Positions 1 to 10,800 of a DNA stretch of 64,000 nt are shown here, piece by piece. The notes under the pieces were generated by a model, which worked only from the letters and a program-made list of their open reading frames with translations, did not search any database and was not told where the DNA came from. How positions within the stretch are numbered: the first letter of the stretch is position 1; every line of letters starts with the position of its first letter. Source of the DNA: Podospora pseudocomata (Eukaryota; Ascomycota; Sordariomycetes; Sordariales; Podosporaceae); contig NW_026946363.1 in NCBI RefSeq assembly GCF_035222375.1, positions 2,728,001 through 2,792,000 on the forward strand, given 5' to 3'. Both the position numbers and the translations under genes were made by a program.

Positions 1-3000
1 AATAATTCATCCTGAAAAAAAAGAAAACAGAAGCCTCATTGTTGCGAGACTGGACCTTGAGATGCTCATTGGTTCCAGTGGCCATCCCTTGAGCGGAACT
101 GGCCCCGCGTCAACTGCGCTTCGACCGCGGCGGCGGCAGTATCCGACATTTCCTGAGCCGGCAAGGAACCCGTATCGGATCGTGAGGCTGTGGCACATCG
201 GACCGGAAGCCTTGGTGTCTCCTCGGCTCCATGAGAGCTTGACAATGAGAGGCAAGTACCTTGCCTGATCGCCTGATCGACTGATGAAGCGCGTGATGGC
301 TAGAGGATTTGTTGACTGGATTCCCGGTTTGCTACCCCAGCTATGCTAGTGGTGGCCTTCAAGGTGCTCGCAGACCTCCAAAAACTTGATGATATGCAAG
401 CGAGCCCTGGCAGGCTGAACGCTGGGGAGGTTTGGGGGTGTTGCTAACTTTTTTGGGGAAGCCGGCAGTTCTTTCCGGGGGTTCCTGGCGGCGATCATCT
501 TTTTAGTGGGGCTACCCGCTGCGGGTTCATGCTGAAGAAACCCGCTGTGGGGTTGTCAACCTGGGTTCCCGGTGTAGCATGGTTACAACCTCATCAATTG
601 AGATGTCGACTGGCAGCGGTGATGTTCAGGCACGGAAAGCCATAACAGCTGTGCAACCTGCCGCGGGAGCGCATTAATTCTCCTGATATTGGGATCGATG
701 ACGAGGCATCCAGTGAAGAGCTCGAGGTGAGTGGGAGGGAGGAGGGATCGAGGTTCCAGGGTGTGGTTGGCTGCCGTTGGTGTTACATCGAATGCAGTGC
801 TGATCAATGTCTCAGTCTCAGCTGTTTTTTCCTTGTGAAAACCCTCCTCGGATCTGGACTACCAGCGTTGCTGGCGACTCATGATGGACATCTTCTTTCT
901 TGTGCTCTTGTCGCAATCATCATGATGGTATCCGACGCTGTGGTAGTGGCCATGCTCAGCAATAATACCCCGGGAAGAGGCTGGGGTGATTAGCTCCGAG
1001 GATTGGCCGGCCAAGGAGCCTTTGACAAACGACAGTCTTGATCTGAGAGTTGTCGGTCAGTAGCTAAGTACACAACTACAGTACAGTACTAGTGAGCCAT
1101 TGGAACTGACTTGATCAAGATAGATAGTTAGGAGTCGAGGTGGAGTCATGACCACACCCTGTATTCGGCCGAGAGAAACCTTATCGTCGGGTCTCTCGTA
1201 ATCTTTGCCAGGGTGCTTTCCAGGCGCCTGGTCTGCCATCCTCAAGTATGTAGAGACCGAGCCTTGCTTGACCGACGACTGCCGAGTTTCCCAGGAGAGA
1301 TATCTTCAGAAGTAAATGGAACCTAGCTGTCGATCTACACCATCAATGCCCTTTCGGTCAGGTCACGGTTCACGCTAGGTTACCACCGGTGCGGACAAAA
1401 AGCATCTTGGCTGGTTTGGCGATCCTGCCGGCAGCTGCGATCTCTTGGATGGTGGGGCTGCAGACTAGTGTATGATATCGTAGACTGGAGCTAACATCCT
1501 CAACAGATAGACCCCACGACGAGCGACACGCATACGTACACGCAGCCCAATGAGGAGATCTACCGCAAACGACCAGTCGTGGCGTTCTGTCATCTTGGAA
1601 TCCAGCTGCCAACTGCAACCCTCAACACCACCCTCCTCTTCCGAAAGGAGAAAAGGCCTCCTGCAACATCAACCCATGTTGCCCTTTTGATCTCATATCG
1701 GCGACCGTCACGTCCCCGGGTGCAGTTGGAACCCTGCCTTCTTCTCAAAGCGGTCAACTGATGGCAAGAATCGAGGTGAATCCGGTCGCTCTCCAAACTG
1801 CCGTTGTCCCTCTGTCACAGTTGGTTAGGGCGAACTCGTACCCTGCAGGTAATACTTGAAGAAGCGCTTACACTCGATGACCAATGGTCTTTCAAGACCA
1901 GGATGGCTCTTACTACACCTCCCTGTGATATTGACTGGATACATATCCTGGGGTCGTCGTCCGGTTTCCGAGCAATCCCTTTGCAGATCAGGCCAGCCAA
2001 TCCGCTCTTGTGGTCCCGCAGCCGGCTCAGTTGCTTTAGTCACCTCTACCGTCACCGTGATGGTTCAGCTGAGACATCGCAACGCTCTCAATGCCCGCCA
2101 AACGGGAGAGATATGATCTGTGACCAAGCATCAGGATTGTACATTCACATTCCGAGGGTGTTCAGCGAGGGGCTGTGCCGTGAGGGTGTTCAGCACTCTG
2201 GACTGTTGTATATTGGAATCAGAGACGAACTACCGACTACGCTCAAGACCTTTGATCGCCATCTGTTGGGTTGTTCGCCGCAGCATCATGATCAAAACCC
2301 GTTCCAACCACGCTCCCCAGCTTACCACATGCGCTGATAACGTGGCGAGCCATGAAGCACCCGCAGCCAACTGCATACGTTGGAAGGACAGGGTCTAACG
2401 AGACATGATGTCAACCCCTCTGCTGGGACTCGCGCCGTATCCCCGTGTTCACGTTTCTTCAGCAAAGAGAGACAATTCTGCAAGATCCGCTGACAGGATG
2501 TTGCACGTTGGAACACAGCCGCTCGGGGACCTCCTGTCAATATTCTGCAACCCTTCTATCCTGTCCCATCGGCGATCCTTTGAGACATCTAGATGTTCCC
2601 TCGGTCTGGTGTCCAGCTATTTCCAGTGAATCTAGGTGACTGGAGTGCTCCAGAATTGCCGTGAATGGAGCAGTATCGAAGAAACAACCTCCTAGAAAAA
2701 GACTCAGTAGTATTCTACATGCGGAGGTGGTCTATCCCACTGCTCCCTTGTTACGACTGGCTATCACCCAGGTTCTTCGCCGGTCTTGGTGTAGAATAGT
2801 GCCTGTCGAGCCCCCCCACACCGATTCCACTCCATTTCCCCCAGTCCTACCAGCACCCCCTGCCCACCTGGACGGAGTAGGAGGGTGGGATGATGACCGG
2901 TCAACGACCAACGGTGATGACCATCTTGCCCTCCAAGTGCGCCGGCACCGCCACCGATTCACCCGGGAACACCCACCCATAGCGAGCATTTGGCCTTCTC

Positions 3001-3249
3001 CTTGTTACGAAAGCTGTCAAGCTCAAGAGAGAACCTATCGGATGGTGTATCGTCTCGGCTGTCGTGTCGCCCCGGCAGAGGTGGGCATCTTCGGGTGGGA
3101 GATCAACATGAACTCGGAGAAACTTTACATGGCACTATCAGGGGGTGTACAAATATTTAAAGGGCTGATCTCGTCCTCGTCCCCCACACTAGGTCAGGCA
3201 CACGTCCAACCAACTTCTCTTTCACCATCATAGTGTGAATTTCGTCATT
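1..3249. other. Intergenic region, no supported gene
   Basis: Several open frames of 60-190 codons occur on both strands (for example 1804-2337 and 2661-3233 on +), but none shows a recognisable domain, a regular codon pattern or plausible intron borders. The right end is the promoter and leader of the MoCo-sulfurase-like gene. I see no tRNA-like B box with a pairing T stem and no long repeat. Confidence 0.6.
3153..3162 (+). promoter_or_regulatory. TATA-like element upstream of the MoCo-sulfurase-like gene
   Basis: The string atatttaaag lies about 90 bases before the proposed ATG at 3250, a usual distance for a fungal TATA element with a short leader. This is a sequence resemblance only. Confidence 0.3.
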
Positions 3250-5355
3250 ATGGCCCGTCCTGGTATTCTTTTGCGCTTTTCTGAGAGGAGGCACCGTAGG
3301 GGTTCGAGTCTCAACGGACATATCAAGCCGGCGGACGCCACCAGTCCAGTCACTACACCAACACCTAGACCAGTCACACGAGAAAAATCCTGGAAGCATC
3401 GGTCTTTGGGGTCTATTACATGTAAGTAGATACTCGAGTAGGCCATGTCTGGTCTGTCTATACTAATAGCTACCCACCACAGCCATCTTCCATGGGCACA
3501 GCCAGGCGCCACAGAATATCTATGAAAAGCCTGTTGAGGTTATCAGACAGGAGGAGTACCCTCACATGAACAATGGTGAGCTCCCACGAAGCATCTTGTC
3601 CATTCTTCGCCATCTCAAGACGACCAACTAACATAAACCAGGAACCTACCTCGACCACTCGGGCACAACCATCTACGCCGCCTCAACAGTGACCCGCTTC
3701 TCCCACAAAATGCTCAACAATCTCTACGGCAACCCCCATTCAGAAAACAAGCCGGCCAAAGTTTCAGGAGACATGGTCGACGAGATCCGCCTCAAGGCGT
3801 TGCGCTTCCTCGGCGCAGACCCGGAGCACTTTGACCTGGTCTTCACCGCCAACGCCACGGCCGCTATCAAACTCGTGGCGGACTCGTTCCGGGATCTGGC
3901 CGAGCAGACGCGCTCCGGCTCTTTTTGGTATGGCTACCACAGGGATGCTCATACGTCTCTTGTTGGCGTGAGGGAGTTCACCCGCAACGGCGAGCACCAC
4001 GTCTTTGCGCACGATCAGGAGGTGGAAGCCTGGCTTGAGCACCCTGGGGCTTACCACAGGGCGATTGACAGGGTGAGCAGCCTGGGCTTGTTCGCCTGGC
4101 CAGGCCAGTCGAATTTGACGGGGAGGAGACTGCCGCTCGAGTGGGCTGGGCGGGTTAGGAGATTGAGGGAGATTCAGGGGACGTACACGCTACTGGATGC
4201 GGCCGCGCTGGCGATGACATGTGATATGACGCGGGTGTTTGGTGACCCGTCTCAAGCACCGGATTTCACTTGTGTGAGCTTTTACAAGATTTTTGGCTTT
4301 CCGGATCTTGGGGGGTTGATTGTCAGGAAGGACTCGGGGCATATCTTGACGTTGAGGAAGTATTTTGGGGGAGGGACGGTTACCATGGTGAAGACGTTGG
4401 GTGGTGGACCGGTGTGGCATATTTCCAAGGGGGCGGAGATGACGGAGGAGGGGGGGTTGCATGATGGGTTGGAGGATGGGACGTTGCCGTTTCATAGTAT
4501 TTTGGCGCTGGGGGAGGCGATTGAGGTGCAGAGGGATTTGTATGGGAATATGGATAACGTGTCGAGACATGTGACGGGGTTGGTGGCGAGGTTGTATGAG
4601 GGGTTGAGGGGGTTGAGGCATGGGAATGGGGGGGAGGTGGTGAGGGTTTATGAGGAGGGGGGTGAGGAGGTGACGGGGTATGGGGATTCGAGGAGGCAAG
4701 GGGGGACGGTGGCGTTTAATGTTTTTGGGGAGGATGGGGGGGTGGTGAGTTATGATCGGGTGGAGGGGTTGGCGAACGAGAGGGGGATTTATGTTAGGAG
4801 TGGTGGTGAGTTTTATCTCAGGGGAGGTTTGGGGAAGAAGGATGCTGACATTGATCTAGGGATTTGTTGTCCTGGTGGGATTTTTACTGCGTTGCAGTAT
4901 GAGCCGTGGCAGTTGAATAGAGCCAAATCGGCTGGGCATCGGTGTGGTGAGTCTGCTATGAAACTTCTCGCCAGATTGGACTGGCTGACACTTTTCACAA
5001 CAGGTCCCCATGGTTTAGGTGTAATCAATGATCTCCCGACAGGGTACATCTCCCCCTCCCTTTTGCACCTTCTTTCCACGATACTAACAACACCTTCAGC
5101 GTCGTACGAGCGAGCCTCGGAGCAATGAGCACAGCCAAAGATGTCGACACACTCATCGAGTTCCTACGAGAGATTTTTGTCACTCCGACTACAACACGAA
5201 AACGAGGTCACAGCCGCAAGAACAGCAACAGTAGCACTATCAGCAACTCTTCTGTAGGGTCTGTAGGGTCAGTAGCGTTTGAGCCCAAGCCTGCTGAGAC
5301 GTTTGCGGTGCAGGCGCCTCCACGGGTTACTTCGGGGTGCTGCTCCCTTTCATGA
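3250..5355 (+). CDS. MoCo-sulfurase-like class V aminotransferase (PLP cysteine desulfurase fold), five exons
   Basis: The exons are 3250-3421, 3483-3575, 3642-4946, 5004-5043 and 5100-5355, coding for 621 residues; all four introns are GT..AG and all phases agree. The protein resembles the N-terminal desulfurase domain of molybdenum cofactor sulfurase (HxB/ABA3/MOCOS). That domain takes sulfur from L-cysteine as an enzyme persulfide. Visible motifs are TYLDHSGTTIYAAS at about residues 90-103, YGNPHS after it, LLDAAAL with the cofactor Asp near 274, and SFYKIFGF with the PLP lysine near 304. The 40-nt exon 4 codes for the conserved PTG that joins VVRASLGAMST in exon 5. There is no C-terminal MOSC domain; the protein ends in a Ser-rich, basic tail with a Cys-Cys near the end (GCCSLS). 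It is probably a stand-alone PLP enzyme rather than full MoCo sulfurase. Substrate and acceptor are unknown. From about 4140 onward the codons become strongly G-ending. Confidence 0.9.
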
Positions 5356-5745
5356 CGGTAGTTTGGTAGGCTCTTGGTTTGGCTGGAATGGTTGTATATT
5401 TGGGGTGTCAGGTTGGTTAGGATGGGTTGGTACATATGGTGAATGGATGGGTCGGTTGGGTGGGTTTTGGTGGTTTACTTGTTGTTTATGGATACGGAAG
5501 GGTAATTGTTGAATACCATGTTCTGTTTCCCATCACCTCTCTCTCATGTGCACAAAGCTCCTGCAATCTAATACCTAAAGTCGCGGCCTTGATGCCAACA
5601 AGCTTTTGTCCCGCAAGGAAAGGTCAGGTACTCTGATGATCATCGAGATCCGAGGAGAAGTGCTTCACCGTGGCAATCTTCCCCTCAAAGACTGAGGCCA
5701 TGTCAAAAAAGATAGCCAACAACGCAGCGGTTATGAGAAAAAATA
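5356..5745. other. 3' region of the MoCo-sulfurase-like gene and spacer to the 5S genes
   Basis: This stretch is GT-rich just after the stop codon and then plain. Short open frames at 5279-5512 and 5427-5636 look like translated 3' UTR. No gene is supported. Confidence 0.5.
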
Positions 5746-5864
5746 ACATACAACACCGAGGATTCCCCAGTGGTCACCCACCTGAGTACTGATTCGGCCC
5801 TCAGCTGTTTGACTCGGGCAGAGCGGACGGGATGCCGTATTTTCAGCTGGGTGTGGTCGTATGT
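5746..5864 (-). rRNA. 5S ribosomal RNA, copy 1
   Basis: Read on the minus strand, the 119-nt sequence starts ACATACGACC and ends GTTGTATGT, so the two ends pair as helix I. The interior keeps the fungal 5S order: TCCCGTCCGCTC, GAGGGCC, AGTACTCAGGTGGGTGACCAC and GGAATCCTCGGTG. These blocks match the Neurospora-type 5S that I know. A run of six T follows about two bases after the 3' end, as expected for a Pol III stop. It differs from copy 2 at one base, carrying C at RNA position 12. Just upstream I see no clear TATA-like element. In filamentous ascomycetes 5S genes are usually scattered and separate from the rDNA repeat, which fits this location. Function: structural RNA of the 60S subunit, made by Pol III. 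Confidence 0.95.
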
Positions 5865-5932
5865 GACGGTTTGGGTCGGGAGATGAGTTCATGTGTAGAC
5901 AATGAGATTGAGGGAAAAAAAATAGGAAAAAT

Positions 5933-6051
5933 ACATACAACACCGAGGATTCCCCAGTGGTCACCCACCTGAGTACTGATTCGGCCCTCAGCTGTTTGAC
6001 TCGGGCAGAGCGGACGGGATGCCGTATTTTCAGCTGGGTATGGTCGTATGT
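5933..6051 (-). rRNA. 5S ribosomal RNA, copy 2
   Basis: This is a second 119-nt 5S gene in the same orientation, 68 bases from copy 1 and upstream of it on the minus strand. It is identical to copy 1 except for T instead of C at RNA position 12; T is the base I recall in the Neurospora alpha type. A run of five T begins two bases after its 3' end, with a longer T run farther on, for Pol III termination. An AT-rich element reading TTATTTT on the minus strand (6073-6079) lies at about -28 to -22, where Neurospora 5S genes need a TATA-like box. Copy 1 lacks an obvious counterpart, so copy 2 looks the better candidate for an active gene. Confidence 0.95.
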
Positions 6052-7784
6052 GCTAATTCAAGCAGGTAATTGAAAATAAGAGCCACTGACCACAAGTGGA
6101 GACACTAAGCGGCTTGGGTTGTAAAAGGGCATGAATGGGACAGCAGGAAAGGACATGATACTTTTGTTTCATTGGGATCCTAAGTGCAACTCGGAAGTCC
6201 TAAGTCAAGGTCTCATGAGCGAGCAGACTTTCAACTGTGTCTTGACTACTGTGCAAGCGTGATTACTATCTTGACATGCGTCCTCCTGTTTTAATTGAGA
6301 AGACATCCATCTCTTCTCACACACCTCGGCTTGGGGTGAACGCTTCCGCCCTCAACGTAAATGCGTGTTGAATGTTTGACATTTGTATGTTTTTTGGCTT
6401 TTCACTAAGTGGCGATCAATCTATGTGTGGGGTTTCGCTATATTTTATTGTCATGTATCGTACTTGAGGAGCATTGAGGCTTCGTAAGTAGCTTGAAAGA
6501 CGCAGTTTGATGTCGAATTCTAGTTGGTGAAGAAAGTGATATAGCTTTTAGTGGATCGACTTTCAGGGGATCTGACGCCCTATCCTTCATGGTTGATTAC
6601 ATATGTGTTGAGAGGGTGTAACTATCACATGGGGGAGAGCATCTGGTTGTTCCAGGGATTGAGCTGTAGGCCGTAATTTGGTGTGAACTTCTAGATATGA
6701 ACTATACTCCGTTGCTCTACAATGCTAAGGAAATGGTGGTGGTCACAAACCGGCCTTGCCGAACTTCAGTTTCGTTGTTGTGCCTTACCTATTGAGCAAG
6801 ATAATTATGTAGGTTCAGCTGCAATCCTTTCAGGAGGTAAGTTCAGCTGCGATCCTTCACTGCAACTCTAAATAGGTGGTTACATCAGATCGCACAGTAT
6901 GATGTCAAGATCGCCGTCAATCTCAATAACGTTGTCAATCCCTTGATGGTAAAACCCTCTCTCCAGGAATAGCATCATTTCCACCCACGAATCTCATCAA
7001 CAACTCTGATGTTGTTTACTTACAGCCTCCTGGGTAGGTGACGTGACCAGCTCCCCCATCCTCACATTTATTGCACAAGCATACACACCCCTTTTGCCAC
7101 CTCCCTCTCCTCAACCGCTCCAGTCAACAAAACACATTTCCATGAAGAATTTCAATTTGAGCTTGCTTAAACGATCCCCCAAACTATTGTTTTGGCTTCA
7201 GATTTTGTAGCTATTTCCAGATGTGCAATTTGTCAACAAGGTCTATATATATACCAACCTGATGTTGCATCCAATTCCTTTCCATTCACAACCCCTCTTA
7301 CCCCCCTTCCTCAAGTTACATGCAGCAGCAGCAATAATTTAGACAACATAGCAAAGTATGCATCTATCGTTAACCAGGATTCACAAATAGATCCCACCAA
7401 CCAGTACCAATTTGCAAATGAATGTTGCATTTCAGCAGCTCAGGTAGCAAGTTGATCATTGGTTTTGCATGATTGTGATGACCGATGACGGAGGGTTTCT
7501 TCCTCTCTGCTTTTTCTCCATGTCATGATTCCACGGCGTCGAGCAAGATTTGCTTCTTCCTAAAATCCCCCTGCATCAAAAGATGCGATTTATTGGCCCT
7601 ATCCCCACCAACCAGCTCCTACCCTTTCACACATCAAAAAAGAAAAAAGTAAACAAACACCCACATATTTGGCTGAACCATGAACCCGGAAACAAGGCCA
7701 TCCGAGCAGATCACTCCGCCTAGATTCGAGATGGTCAAATGTGAAAAGTGACAGAAAACCATTTTCTTGTGTGTTGGGCTGAAA

Positions 7785-7821
<37 letters not shown>

Positions 7822-10800
7822 AAGCATAGTCGATCTGTTCGCTTGTGGGAAAGAAAGGGCGCCACGAGATGTCTGAGTTTGTGACAGTTGTCTAGGCCCA
7901 CTTGACTCGACAAAGTTTAAAAGACATCTTGTCTCGGAAGGGATGTGTCAAAAGGCTAGAAGGTGGCCTTCTCGTTCTAACAAAGGTTGGTAGTGTCTAT
8001 AGTCTGTCCTGTAATCATAACGATGGCCAGAGAGGTATTGAAATCACCATGTCGGGAATGCCCGCGGGCGGGATCCGGCCCGGATCAGAGACATGCGATA
8101 CTGCATACAATGCCAGCTTAATATGTCGTCCAGGGAATATCCCTACCACAATGAGCTGTCCAGCATATGCAAGTCTGAGAGGCCCTCTCTTGCTTGTCAG
8201 CCCCCCTTGATAGTCGACGTCAAGATATTCCCGCTTCGAGAGTCCATACCGGCACTCCGAGAACAACAAGACCAAAGAAGAAAAGACTCGCTGCCCAGTG
8301 GAGTGTAGTTAATCGGATCCACACAGGAATATGGGTAGCATTCCGCAGGTGCTAGCACACGCCTGGCAAGGCAACATCAACCACCTCTCGCTTCTGCTCG
8401 ATCGGTTCGAAATGCCGCCGAATGTCCCTCCGAGAAAGCCCACTCGGTACTGCTTTGATATCGAAGCCAAAAGGAGAGCGCAAAAAGCAGCGCCGTTGGG
8501 CAGCGTTCCATTAACAAACCCGAAAGCTGCGATGGAGAGATGCAATGTAACGGACTTCGCACGAACACCCCAAGTGCAAGTGCGGGATTTCCCTCGAGGG
8601 CATCCTCTCACCCCTTTGCAAATCCCGCAAAGATGGTTGATGGCGGATGGCGGGTTTGGGACAGTTCGTGCGTGTGCCGTCTTGGAACGGCAAGGAAATC
8701 CAGCCATGTCGTTGTGGCGGCCAACGGTTGAGCCTCAGAAGCGGACCGTTTTGGTGGAACCGTGGGGAACCGGGACAGTTGGATTGATATTGCCCTTCAT
8801 TTGTCATTGAGCCTGGCGGGAAGCAAAGGATGAGGCACTGTGCATTTGATCAGCTAACGTCTTGTCGATGGTATGTTGTTTGCCCGCGCGCTTCTCATTT
8901 GCCCACATGATTGACAGGAGAGGGATGACGATATACCAAGATGAGATCAGATGGAAGGGTGAGGTGCTGCGAGACCCCTGATCACAGAACGGGCCGACCA
9001 CCGCATTTTGCCAGAATGCAGTACCACTTTCACCTACTCTGGGGCTTCGGTCATTCTCGACACAAGCAGTAAAAAAACACACTTATCTCGGGTTTTTGGC
9101 TAAAAGAAGATCAAACATTCAGAGGGGTTGCGTTCTCGTCTCGACCCACGGCTCACCGTTGTGGCACGACTTTTTGGCATCCATAGACTCTTGGACTAGA
9201 CAGACCGGTCAGAAAACTAGATTATAACGATATAATAATGTCTATGCAGATATTGCATTGACTATTGCAGACGTGCTTACGGAGAGGTGCGACAATCGGG
9301 CCAGACTTTCCACCAAGGAAGCTGTTCCGAAGACCCGAGACGGAGCGAATCCTGAATCCGTAGGTAGATAATGCAGATTCTGTCCTGATGATACTCTGGC
9401 TTGCTGATATTCCATGATGTTTTGTGGAAGCGAGCCGGCTACGACTTGACAGAACCCGCGGCAACGGCTCCTTCGCTCCGCTCTTGCTTGCAGTCCAACG
9501 GCTTCTTGTTGTTGCAAGCCGTTGACCGTTGCGATGAGGGTCGATTGACGAGAGATTTGTTGGGCCATCTACGGCATCCGAATAGGACCCTGAAGGAATT
9601 AGCGACCCATCGCGTCTGTTTGATGTGATAGAGGCACATGCTTTGGCAAGCAGATGCCAAGATTTGATCTCCCTCAGAGTGCTCTGGATATGCTCCCCTT
9701 TCATATCGTCAAAGTGTGCAGGCTAATTCACGTGTTGAGGAAGAGAGAAGAGGGTAATCTATCCAAGACCAACATGAGAACAGCCTTGGTCAGAGTGGCT
9801 GTAGGTTTGAAACTTGGGCGTCGAAGGAGCCGGCAGCAGGCAGAATCTGGTTTTCGAGTCAGAGTGGGTGAAATTTCGCTGTTGTTTCCAGTTTCAATAT
9901 CCCGGAGGAGTGGTTGGTAACACCAAGCTGGCCAGTGTCGCATTGGCTGTGACTTGGGAGGAGAGAAGAGAAATTCGAGGGGAGTGAATTGTCATCACTG
10001 GCTGCATGGGTCGAGTTAGTGGCTCGTCACTGCTCGTATGATGGCTTCGCTCCTTCGTCAGTGGTCGGGCTGCCATTATGGTGAAAAAAAATAGGACCTG
10101 AAGTGAGCGGCGTCGTGGGGTGGTTATCTGTGCGACATCAGTCTATGGCGCTTTGGAGCGCGCTAGCTGCCAGTGTGGCTGGCGGGTAACAACGGGTGCT
10201 ATCCAAAAGAGGGAGCGACCATTGCCGATCGCCAGCCCGGCTTTCTTGTCCCTCACCTCTGACCAAGCCATCTGATAATCTCCCCGCCATGAATGTGGGG
10301 TAGTGGGATGTGTAGGAGTCGCAAATTTCCCAGCATTTCCATGCTTGTGAGGGGACAAACAGGGAGCACTGGAAAAGCAAGTGTCAGCGTCTACACACCA
10401 CCCCAATCGGCGTTTGATCGCCCGAGCCTGACATCATCGGAGCTTCCGACACAGGACCTCCAAAGCAATCTGTGATCGACGATTCTGCACTCAGAGCTAT
10501 GGCGTATTCGTATGCACATTTCGGCCTTGTCAGATCTCGTTCATCCCATGTCAGAAGGCCTTGGAGCAGCACAACCCTGGAGATCCTTCTCCTCGGCTTG
10601 ACTGTTGAGTTCCCGCGTTCGTCGGACCGCTTTGTCGGCTGGTCCACTGTGTCGGGCGTGTTTTGGATCCACGTGGGTGTTTGCGGGACGAGAGTTGACA
10701 GCTCCATTTCGTGATGGCCGGTTTTGGTGATGGGCAGCGCAATGTCATGTTGAGGTGAAGGCGGCGTGCGTGCAAGGTAAGGTAGGGTTGCATGATCGGA

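Noticed and set aside
2661-3233. 190-codon plus-strand frame upstream of the MoCo-sulfurase-like gene
   Set aside because: It has no domain and uneven codon use, and it runs through the probable TATA element and leader.
7788-7819. Poly(A) tract as the tail of a retroposed element
   Set aside because: No coding remnant, target-site duplication or internal Pol III promoter is visible beside it.
8331-8810. 159-codon plus-strand frame with an ATG
   Set aside because: No domain was seen and no neighbouring exon. It might be a species-specific gene, but nothing in the sequence supports it.
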